Shown: positions 35,592 to 45,317 of the stretch, piece by piece
How positions within the stretch are numbered: the stretch's first letter is position 1
How the letters are laid out: every line of letters begins with the position of its first letter
Source of the DNA: Balanoglossus misakiensis
Taxonomy: Eukaryota; Hemichordata
Assembly (NCBI GenBank): GCA_040954595.2
Contig: CM082585.2
Location: 5,208,001 to 5,272,000, forward strand
Direction of reading: 5' to 3'
DNA length: 64,000 bases
Made by a program: the position numbers and the translations under genes
The notes under the pieces: model-generated
What the model saw: only the letters and a program-made list of their open reading frames with translations
The model's database searches: none
Told to the model about the DNA's origin: nothing

Positions 35592-35629
35592 GGGGGGAAT
35601 TCCCACCCATTTTCTGTTTATATAAAAGG
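35592..35629 (+). promoter_or_regulatory. Gene J promoter: palindromic kappaB site and TATA box
   Basis: GGGGGGAATTCCC (35592-35604) contains the palindromic kappaB site GGGAATTCCC. TATATAAAAGG (35619-35629) follows after only 14 bp. This is the tightest kappaB/TATA pairing in the cluster. Confidence 0.55.
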
Positions 35630-35718
35630 TAGAAAATTTTCCTACAGGCGCTCTAACGTCTCACTTGCTTTTGCGAGAAGGTGGGCAGTATAACTGTAAT
35701 TTCGATCTACTCCAAAAA

Positions 35719-36111
35719 ATGGCTGATCCAAACGAAGTGAGAAGAAACAAGCGTTTACCCAGCGGTCACGAACGACACCTGGATGATGACCGGTGCAGAT
35801 ACGGAATTGACCAAGAACGAAGCGAATACTACTTTAATGAATACGGACACAAAATCTACACAGAAAAGCACATAGTGAGAGACTGTTACTGCCCGTACTA
35901 CAAAGACCGTTGGGACAACCGCAAAGACTCTCGCCCACGAAAGAGAGACGGGTACGAAATCCACTCCGGAAACAACTGCACCTACCACTCGCATAGTTAC
36001 ATAAAAAGAAATCACGACGTCAAGAAGTTGATCCGATACTGCAGCCCTGAATGTGGGCGGTTCGCCAGCCAAGAACCAGATCCAGGCGCAACGGATGTTA
36101 ACGAACCATAA
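35719..36111 (+). CDS. Gene J: G-family two-module Cys/His protein with C-terminal DVNEP, 130 aa
   Basis: Intronless. Start chosen at MADPNEV (aaaaaATGG), since the upstream in-frame ATG at 35665 would leave almost no 5'UTR after the TATA box. Module 1 (about 16-65): HERHLDDDRCRY ... HIVRDCYCP. Module 2 (about 80-122): YEIHSGNNCTY ... LIRYCSPEC. The last Cys pair is C-x3-C, and the linker is rich in Arg, Asp and Lys. Ends ATDVNEP, an exact NEP motif, with PNEV at the N-terminus, so motifs occupy both ends as in the spliced genes. No known family recognised. Confidence 0.75.
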   Translation: MADPNEVRRNKRLPSGHERHLDDDRCRYGIDQERSEYYFNEYGHKIYTEKHIVRDCYCPYYKDRWDNRKDSRPRKRDGYEIHSGNNCTYHSHSYIKRNHDVKKLIRYCSPECGRFASQEPDPGATDVNEP

Positions 36112-37089
36112 AATGACCACGGACACATCGGATTTTGAACGGCGCCGACTGTAATACCCAGCAGCATACAGTGTACGTACGAGAAGACTCCTTCTTGGCA
36201 AATGACCTTCCCAACGAACTAACAATATTCAGTCTATTTTTTCAGCCACGGACACTAGTGCAGGATTTGCTGAGCGTCGCACCTCATTTGCTAATATATG
36301 ATTTTCATGATTGAACTTTTTATTGTAAGTTTACTTTAACTTGTATTCAGACATATAGATGTTCTACAATTTCTCGATTAGTTTTTTTAAAACCATATCG
36401 TTATTTTTAAATTGCGGTTTGTCACATTTAATAGATAGAGCGAAGTATCGAAGTCAGACACATTGGGCTCCACGGCGTCTTCAGATCGACGTTAAACTGA
36501 GTACAGGGTACTCTCAGTGTCATGCACGAGTGAATGGCGAGCTAGATGAAGTGCATTGTGGGTGACAACCAGCAGAATGTGAACGAGGTGCAGTGAACAA
36601 ACAACGGTCATTTAGTGCAGCCACTGTGTTGACATGACGACAGTATTCCGCGCCTTTGTTAAGTGTTGAATTGAAAACAATCTGTTGAAGATTTGGCGTG
36701 AATGCCTAGCTATGTTTTTAACAAAAATCGTTTATAAACCTAATGCTATCTCCGCTCAGTGAAAGTCAAGGATATTTCAGTTTGTAACCATTAATTTTTG
36801 AATATTTTCAGGCTTTCCAACCTGACATTTGTCTTCACTTGGAAGTCTCTAAAAGGGTCCTGTTACGACAGGTTTTACAGCATGTTACTTGATAAACTTA
36901 TTAGATATAAGGCTTACACACAGATTGGATGCATGTCTATTATTGGTGAAATGTATTCACATTTAAATTAAGTTGTCAGTTAACCTTTGGAATTTGAATT
37001 TGTAAACTTTAACAGTAAAACATGTAAACAATGATATTCATATTCAAGTTTAGTAGAAATAAAGAATTGTGAAATGATTGCAGTCTTAC
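36112..37089. other. No gene recognised
   Basis: 3' flank of gene J and AT-rich sequence with only short uninformative frames. Confidence 0.5.
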
Positions 37090-37331
37090 CTGTCTGTATT
37101 GTATTGATTTACGCGCACGTCCATAACAGATATGTTTTTCCCGTTGTCGGAAATAGCACACTCCGCTGCAGTCAGCACACACAAAGGGTTGTTAATAATC
37201 CAAACCGCTCCCTTTGAAAACCTTTCTGAGTACAGCCCGGGACGCCAATAGATAGGCAAAAACAATGGCAATTTGTAGCCCGAAAGTGCACAGTTTGACC
37301 TATTGATTATCCGAGGTAGTTCCCCCACCAT
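37090..37331 (-). CDS. Candidate exon of an unidentified minus-strand gene
   Basis: A frame from ATG at 37331 (open further upstream to a possible acceptor at about 37375) runs to a strong donor GACAG|gtaag at 37090, phase 2. It encodes about 80 residues including INNPLCVLTAAECAI. The LTAAEC string recalls the LTAAHC motif of trypsin-like serine proteases with the catalytic His replaced, but the neighbouring pattern is not good enough to assign it. No continuing exon was found at lower coordinates. Confidence 0.25.
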
Positions 37332-38535
37332 ATGCTTTGTGGATTTACCGACAAGTCGAGGGATATCCTTCACTGGGTAACCGACAGGTCCAACGATATC
37401 GCGTACAGATATGCAGTCACGCCTACACTGTGAAAGGGGTGCCTAGGCTACACGTTATGGCGAGGTTAAGGTTTGAATGACTATACATAGCAGGAGGGAT
37501 GCAATATTGGCATAGCTGTATGCTATGTACAACGCCATTCACAGTCACTTTCATATACAAGCACGCTGTAAGATGGATGGGAACATTAGCCACTCTTTCT
37601 CTATAAGAATCAAAGATCTTACAAACAGTTCCCAAATTTCACGATTTTGTATATTTTATGTTTACTCCTTATTCGGTTTTAACTATGTGCGTCAGAGAAA
37701 TGTCTATAAAATGTACCCTTGTGGTAATTGTATTTTAGACTGGCTAAATTGGAGTGGGTTTCGTTTAATGTGTTCATTTTTATGCAGTTTTATTGAACAG
37801 ACATCTCCTTTCAATAAATTAATATTGGTTGCCATGGACACGGACATGTGAAGCGATGAATGGTCGCAAGAGGGGGACATTGGCAGAAAAAATGGGTCTG
37901 TCCTGATTTTGCCTAACTCTTTGGGGTCTTTTGTAAGTGGTGCTAGTCATCGAGATAGTGCAGAACGGGGAGATGAATATCGCCAACCTAAAAACTAGAG
38001 ACTGTTTGTGACTATTGTCTCGCTATTTGCTTTGAATATAGCGCGGTCAAATTTCCATGTCCACTATAATTCTGCTAATCCAACAAGGCTCTGAAACCAT
38101 TGGATGAAATTCGCCTAACTCCACTATAAGTACAATCGACAAGTTGCACTTCAGGTAAAATTACGGACACGATTTCCATAAAATAGTTTATGCCAGCGTT
38201 TTAAGGTGTCGTGTATACGAATCTATACATATATTTAAACGAGCAAAATCGCTAAAGGTAGTTTCAAGTCATCGATATATACAAGATTATTTATTTATTA
38301 AAATAAAGTATCAGTAATTGTTGTTTTCCGCGCACATGTAATTTCCTGATAGCTTTGAAAAAAAACCTTTATCATAAACCTAATTAAATTCGAAGCAGCT
38401 AGTCATTATAAAAGTTCCTGAAGAAATTTCACTGCTGTATCCCGATTGGTCAATACTTTTCATTTCCCATAAGACACCACTTCTCTTGAGGTTAAAGGTC
38501 ATGCACACGGAAGTAAACGTTACACAACGAAGGAC
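37332..38535. other. No gene recognised
   Basis: Frames at 37423-37635 and 37525-37851 overlap on opposite strands and have no motif support. Confidence 0.45.
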
Positions 38536-41500
38536 ATGGATTTGGCGATACGAGTGTGGATATCGCGGTTATTTGCTGGTGCAGGTGACGACCCACCGCC
38601 CAAGGAGCCGTGCCGGTGGTGAGTGTTGTGAAATCCGAGTGATTATTTGTTATTTTATGGGATTCGGGCTTTGTAAACGTGGATCTCACGGTCGAGTTGA
38701 GCAGAGTACAGTACAGTATATAGTAGCTGCAATGATTGTAGCGGGTGCTGCTAGGTGCATATATAGCTGCAGTTCAACAGCTCGAGGTTTTGCCTGTTGG
38801 GTTTTGGGGTTAGGTGGACTCAAGAACCAACAGGGAAAACCTCGAGCTACTGAACTGCAGCTAAGTACAGCCGAGACGCGGGGTGACCTCTGTTTGAGGT
38901 TTCTGTTGTACTGCGAATGATATTTGTGTAGTATTAATCTTTACTCGTCCTCTGCCTGACCATGGCCTTACAGTCTGAGAGCTGAGAAACCCAGGTGCAA
39001 AGGCGTTACATACAGCCATATCGTATTAGTAAACAGTAAAAAATAAACAGTAGGACAGAGATTGCAATGTATGTGTTGAGATTTGCTGTTCTGATATAAC
39101 GGCTGTACTTGTGAGCTGTTGCTTGCTCCCTAGGTAGCCCTGCGTACAGGTCAGTGTGTTCCCGGCGTTACACACACAGACCTGTACGCATGGCTAGCTT
39201 CCTAGGGAGTTGCATGGAAAAATTATGTCTGATGACCATCAGGGGAAAAACTGAAGCGCATCGAGATGTATCATGTAATGCGTTATATAAAAAATAAATA
39301 TTATTATTATTATTACTACAATGTAGCTGTGGTACGCAGCTTTACGGTTGGGGGTGGGGGCTGATTACCCCCAGCCCCCCACCCCACACACACAAACGGT
39401 ACAGCTGCGTTACCACAGCTAACATCCAATGTTATCATGAAACCACATTTTAATCCTTGGTATTGCTTCATTTATTCCAGGAATAGAAATAAATGTGCAG
39501 GAACATAATAGTAATACCAGTCATCATATCTGCAGTCCTCTTGAAATTCCATCTTTTCAACAATTTGACAGGCGATACAAACTCTGAGGAACTGCGTTTT
39601 CAAAGCCGGGAGAAAAGGTAAAACAGAACACTTGTGGGAATATTTCAGTGCACTACAGAGGTCCTTATTTCCAATAAAAATCCTGACACAGTTCTTCATA
39701 ATAATCGATTACATCTTGCAGCTACCAGTCAGTCCCCACTATGTCAGCATTAAGCAAGGCCGGAGAGGGCGCTCTACTGGGGATGTTGATAGCCGATGCC
39801 ATAGCCATGCCTGTTCATTGGTATTACAATGTGCAAGACATTCAGAAAGACTTCAGAGGATGGCTGAAGGGTTTCGAGAGTCCAAAGTACCACCATCCAA
39901 GTAGTATCTTAACTATTTCAGCTGTAGGTATGTTGCTTTATGGCTGCTTTGTATAAATTTTGTTGGTTGTTTCAGAGATACCATATACATGTATTGATAT
40001 AGCATTGTTCTCCCCAGAGCAATTAAAGCATGTAGGCCGCCACTCTTTAATTTTGAGAAGACAACATAACTTAATTAACATAACAAATGAGTATATTGTT
40101 ATGCAAATTAGCCGCGCTGCTTTCCTAAAATCCTGGGGAGAACACTGATATAGGGAGTCACTCACTCAAATTGACAACCACCTGTCATGTCATCTGTGGC
40201 AAAAAAAAAAATAATGATTGAAATAGAAGACATGATTCTTTAAAAAGTCTTGACTTTTAATTTATCATCTGAATTTGTTTAATTTATGAAACTGAAAAGT
40301 TTTCAAGACTAATGCGACTTGAGTGTGTGGGGTGAAATATGTCATGGAAGAAGGCTATGCTGTCATTATCAGTCAACCCAAAAATCTTACATTTGAAATG
40401 GCTATAGTCTATCCATACTGCATGTAAGAATATTTTATAATAAGACAACCAAAGTAGATTATGCTTATAACCTGGTACTCACTTAGAACAACCTAAAATA
40501 ATTTCTGCATGCATTACTTCCAGGTGGTGCAGGACGCAAGGGTTCTCAGAGTCAGTCACAGCCAGTTGTTGGTCGGGTTATTCTGCACGACAAATTACAA
40601 TATTGGTCCAGACTTCATGATTCTATCCACTATCACCAAGGTATAGAAACACACTCCATCAGCAAATTCTGCTGCGTTCATTCCAGGTCACGTTTGGTCA
40701 ATTTCAGCAATTATGTAGACTTCGCTCTGCTATATTTCCCAGTGGTTTAGCTGATTGGACAAACAGTGATAGTGATACTCGGCCAATGTTGTATCCAAGG
40801 AGTAAAGACATTGCTAAGCATAAATTTGCATTATATTTTTGGAACAAATGCCTCATTCAAATTGCAATGTATACATATTTAAACACATGTACATACATAC
40901 ATTAATATACACACATGCACACATACATACATACATACATACATACATACATACATACATACATACATACACACACACATACATACATACATACATACAT
41001 ACATACATACATACATACATACATACATACATACATACACACATACACACATACATACATACATACATACATACATACATACATACATACATACATACAT
41101 ACATACATACATACATACACATATATAATTTCATTTTCAATGATACTTTCAGGCATGAAGAAGGGTGACAACACACTAAACTCCCTGTGTGCAATACAGA
41201 TAGCAAAATCAATTCATCAAGCCAAGACTGCAAGCAAGAGTAGGCATGATTTGTATGCTGCAGTTCTGACCGATTATGTCAAGTTCATGACCACACCCGG
41301 GTCACACAATGACACCTACGCAGAATCCTTCCACAGGGAATTCTTTCGGTAAGTCTTTGTGTTACACTGATTCACTCTTGCTTTTCCAGAACGATCTTGT
41401 GCAGTGTTTTCAAATTCGCTATTAAGGGCGGTAGCCAGGTAAATGTTACCGGGGTTCCCCCATTACAGTCATATTAGTAGGTAGCAGAAACGTTACTGGG

Positions 41501-44331
41501 GTTCCCAAGTCATTTACCAGTGTTCCCCGGCCTTAGCAAAAACACTGTTGTGATAAATGTACACTTAAATAATGTCACACAAGTAAAGGTGGCTGTAGAA
41601 ACGATAATGGATATAATCTCTACAACGTTCTTATGTGAGTCACTGGACTCACTCATCAGGAGACTAAACTGTAGTACCAGTATGTATGTGTATTAAATGT
41701 CTATATCCTTTGATTGGAACGACGTTTATGTTTTTATTTGCTAACAGGCCAAATAATGTTTGTGGTCATTGCTTTTCCCTGAAATTGAGCAGCAGTGGAC
41801 CTGTTTATTTTTTCTCACTAAAGAAATAAGAGCATAAAGCATGTCATCTTCTTGTCATTTTTATTAAAGGGACAAAGGCTTACGAGAGAGAAACTTTGTC
41901 CCTTTAACGCAGGCTTTTTGAAGTGTCATGCACAAAGCAAATCCGTATTATACTGAGTACTTGTATTCTTATGTCCGGTATGTCTGCAGTAGCTAAATAT
42001 TTTTTTTGTCTTTTTCAGTGATTGGGAAAACAGTGGTAGTGCTGTGGAGAGGGCCGGTGTGATGGATTTTGTAGAGAGGAGGTCTAAACGTCTTTACTCA
42101 GGACGCGTGGATCATAACATCGACAGTATTGGTGCTTTGGTATTGCCTATTCCCGTCATTCTGTATTATGCAGATCAAGATGAAGATGCGGCAGCTCAGG
42201 TAGTTTCTTTTAACCCTTTCACCGTAATGGTTCAGTCCAATCGTATTGTTTTCTGTGGTAAGGTTGGACCTCTAAAGAGGGAACTGGGGGGTGGGGGGTT
42301 AATAACTGTATTAAGTGCAAACCTTGGTAAACCCTAACCCTAATGCTAACCCTAATGCTAATGCTCACCAACATAGAATGGTAGAGTCCAAGTTCTGGGT
42401 GAGTGGCACTGCAATTTGTGCTAGGGGGTCAAATCATATTATAATAATTGCATTCTGGGTAAAAAGTCGACAACTCACTGTAGTAAGAGATAGAAAAATG
42501 ATACTAGTATGTTTACTGTATTTCATGACTTCCTTCGGTCAAACATTTCCGCCTTTGTAGTTGACATATTAAAGTCAATAAACTTTTTTCACATTTTGTT
42601 TTCTGTTAGAAAGTATCAGCATGACCTAATATCAAGTTTGCTTATGAACTCCCATTTCTTAAACATGGCAAAAATCGGCCATCTTGAAATTGTGTCGACC
42701 ATGTGAGATTTTCATCACTCACCTCAGTAGCAAAATCCCATTAAAGGTAGGTAGAATTAACATGGTCCCAGAAGTGAACAATAGATGACCTCATTAATTT
42801 CGTACCAACTTCTTGGGAAGAGTTCATGTCACCTGTAAACGAGCTGCAACTGTTATGGCCGTTTATTTTACAGGCTGCTGTGGACTTTGTGAGGCTTACA
42901 CACTGTTCGCGGGGACTGGACCCATATGTGGATTTGTTTGCGAGGACCTTACACGCGGTCGTCAACGGCGCCAATTTGGTGGACAAGGCCACAGAAGCGT
43001 TGCAGTCACCGACGCTGGGGGGAGCAGCAACTCTGAAAACTGTAACGATGTTTGCAGATCTTGCTAAACGGTAAAAAGTTTGGCTTCTCAAGTTAATTAT
43101 TAATTGATTCATCATCAACTCTGTGGTGTTGAGTTGTCACTTTAAAACAACATAAACAATTTCTAACAGTCAAACATAGAATCATTCAGTTTTATCATAT
43201 TCCAAGCTTTATATGTATAATTTTAAAGGGACAAAGTCTCTCTCTCGCTGCCCCTTTTCCATTAATTATGTTTGATACAAGACACCGTTTATGTTATTCT
43301 ACATATGGGTAAATGAATAAACTGTAAACACCGATAATTCATTTTGGCGAGATTTTTACTCTCATATCCTACAAACCTTGTATGTGGTCGAATGTTGATT
43401 CACTATATATCCACATGTAGAATAACATAAATGGTGACATATGAATTCTAGTCTGGACTTGAATTCAAATTTTTTCACAATAACAGTGCTGCATATAACT
43501 TGTTTTTAATAATAAGCTGGATAATGGGCATTTCACCATGCTTCAGGAATTTGAACCAGAAACTGCAGTAGATACACAAAACAAAAATACTGGAAGCGAA
43601 AAGTGACAGCTAATGGAGCTTTAATTCTCTCGATCCTCGCAGACATGAAAAGTCGTCCGAGTCTCGATTACAAGTATACCAGAGGGCTGTCGGTCAGCTT
43701 GGATTAGCTTGTTACATCCGTGGTGCGATGACTTCGATGTTCCTACTCGCCAGAGAGTTCCACGATGATTTTGAGGGTGGAGTGCTGACCAATGCAAATT
43801 GTGGTGGTAAGTTTGGATCAAAGATTGACCTTAGGGGCTGTGGATAATTGTACATGCATGAACTTGAGATGGACTTTTTAAAACTGGAATTCTTCGATAT
43901 CAAATGACGTCAGACGCACTCAGACGGCAGTTATGTTGGCACTCATATTTCCAGATGACGGGCAACTTCAACAACGTCGTGCAGACAAAGACTGTGCAGA
44001 CGAAATGCCATGTGGCTGATGAGGCACCATACCTGATACATGTTACGTGTTTGGTGGTTCTAAAGTAAAAATATACTCGGAAAAAATTTACTGTATGCCG
44101 AAATATTGTTTGCCCATCATCTGGAAATGACAAAGTCATGGGACTCATGGCCAGATCACGTGATTGATAGTAAAGAATAATTATTTTTGTATTTCAGGTG
44201 AAAATTGTCATCGTGGTGGGGCGCTAGGAGCTCTTCTGGGAGCATCAACAGTTAGACGAGGCAGAGAAATTCCACAGAGATTTATTGATGGCCTTAGAGT
44301 CAGCAAAGATGATCTGGTTCATAATTTGTGA
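38536..44331 (+). CDS. ADP-ribosylglycohydrolase / J1-crystallin-like protein
   Basis: Coding exons: 38536-38618, 39722-39927, 40524-40640, 41153-41348, 42019-42199, 42874-43070, 43643-43806, 44198-44331. All junctions are in phase, giving 425 aa. Starting instead at ATG 39741 (codon 35) gives 391 aa, the safer product. The upstream exon MDLAIRVWISRLFAG... joins in frame and could be a targeting peptide. The fold signature is GALLGMLIADAIAMPVHW near the start (family GDA.G region), KKGDNTLNSL at the usual TDDT position, DHNIDSIGALVLP in the middle, and GGENCHRGGALGALLGA at the C-terminus. In active hydrolases that last site is a D-x-D-T metal motif. The acidic ligands are missing here, so catalysis is doubtful and a J1-crystallin-like or altered role is possible. 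Intron 2 holds (ACAT)n; introns 3 and 5 hold foldback MITEs. Confidence 0.85.
38764..38863. repeat. Inverted repeat 1 of three (37-bp arms)
   Basis: Arms 38764-38800 and 38827-38863 pair with three mismatches; 26-nt loop. Ends TAGCTGCAG / CTGCAGCTA. Confidence 0.85.
39126..39209. repeat. Inverted repeat 2 of three
   Basis: Arms from ctccctagg (39126-39152) and its complement ending cctagggag (39179-39209), with one 4-base gap. Confidence 0.8.
39324..39421. repeat. Inverted repeat 3 of three
   Basis: Ends TAGCTGTGGTA / TACCACAGCTA; the inner arms are G-rich and C-rich (ttgggggtggggg and its complement). The end bases resemble those of repeat 1. Confidence 0.8.
40891..41120. repeat. (ACAT)n microsatellite in ADPRH-like intron 2
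   Basis: About 50 units with rare acac interruptions, ending 32 bp before the exon 3 acceptor. Confidence 0.97.
41864..41907. mobile_element. Minimal foldback MITE (44 bp)
   Basis: TTAAAGGGACAAAG and its exact complement CTTTGTCCCTTTAA enclose 16 bp. Same termini as the longer elements at 43.2, 45.5, 48.1, 62.0 and 63.5 kb. Confidence 0.7.
43222..43439. mobile_element. Foldback MITE, right end missing
   Basis: Begins TTAAAGGGACAAAGTC and contains the inner hairpin (caccgtttatgttattctac and complement, aaaatgaataa). The terminal complement is not found. Lies in intron 5 of the ADPRH-like gene (exon 5 ends 43070, exon 6 starts 43643). Confidence 0.65.
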
Positions 44332-44851
44332 AAGGTTTCAGGCAGGAATTTGCAGCGAAATAACTCATCAAAATGTCTTAATATTTAGATACATGTATGA
44401 TCTGAATTATTTGTGCTTAGAGAACAATCATTGTTGAACTTGCCTGTGTGATTTTGTCCACTCTTGAAACTCAGCCAGTCTTGGAAGCAGTGAAATGTAC
44501 ATGATGACAAACAATTGTTGCTGTCATTGCACCGACCTTGTATTGATAGTACAGGTTGTACTATCAATATATTGTGTTCTAACTGTATAGGAAGATGTTA
44601 CCATGGTTATACAGGATTGGCTCAAGTTTATCACCGAAAAGAGCTGTTTCAGATTTGCAGGTGCATTTTATCAACTGCCATTATAAAAACAGAGCCGTAT
44701 TTTATTGTCATAACACTAAGTAATTTTATTTAACTTCATGTAAGTAGGATGAATTTATTTCAAATCACAGTCCTTGACATTGGTAGAAATTGTATGAATG
44801 GATAAACAATGTTTCATACTATCACTGTAATTGTACAACAGAGCAATGGAA

Positions 44852-44857
44852 AATAAA
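44852..44857 (+). terminator. Possible poly(A) signal of the ADPRH-like gene
   Basis: AATAAA 521 bp after the stop codon, just before the retrotransposon remnant. Confidence 0.3.
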
Positions 44858-44875
44858 TGAATTTTTTCAGCGTCA

Positions 44876-45150
44876 TTGACTTATGATCAGTTAATAAGAG
44901 TAAGTGAGAGGTCAAATTACAACAATCTAGTACATGTACTAAGTTACAAAACTCTGAACACTCTGGCCCCAGTCTACATTTATCACGTGAGCCAAGATGT
45001 ACCAGTTGTGTATACCCAACTACAGACTCGAAACAAACAGTGGATACAAAGTGCTTTTTTGAGCCACGTCTTTGGAATTCTCTGCCATCAGACAATCAAT
45101 AGGCTTCAAGTCGTAATTAACATCTTTTATTAAAAAGTCAAAGACATTTT
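44876..45150 (+). mobile_element. Non-LTR retrotransposon (LINE) ORF2 3'-end remnant
   Basis: A degraded frame carries the conserved C-terminal block of LINE reverse transcriptases: VLSYKTLNTLAPVYI, then after a frameshift EPRLWNSLPSDN, then KSKTFLF. Only the last roughly 90 codons remain, with frame breaks. It lies in the gap between the convergent 3' ends of the two large genes. Confidence 0.75.
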
Positions 45151-45202
45151 TATTTGTTAAAGCATATGAAAACTAATGTTAATCAACAGCTATGAAAATA
45201 TT

Positions 45203-45214
45203 TTTATTTTTATT
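45203..45214 (-). terminator. Poly(A) signal(s) of the ErbB-like gene
   Basis: Two tandem AATAAA on the minus strand, 104-115 nt after the stop codon. This supports the coiled-coil exon as the true last exon. Confidence 0.5.
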
Positions 45215-45317
45215 TTGGCACTTCATACATAAATGTTTTAATTGGTTGAGTGAAGTGCTGTTGAGGTAGGGAACCATTACTAACAATAGTTGTGAGTCAA
45301 AACTTGAATGGGGATAA

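Noticed and set aside
38486-38920. 144-codon plus-strand frame
   Set aside because: Runs through a spliceable donor at 38618 and an inverted repeat. The other frame from ATG 38536 joins the ADPRH-like gene in phase, which is the better explanation.
40839-41352. Open frames of 77-145 codons across the (ACAT)n tract
   Set aside because: Microsatellite artefacts. Only the part after 41153 is a real exon, of the ADPRH-like gene.
42330-42365. Telomere-like ccctaaccctaa stretch
   Set aside because: Only two or three imperfect units (cctaatgct variants); too short for an interstitial telomere.
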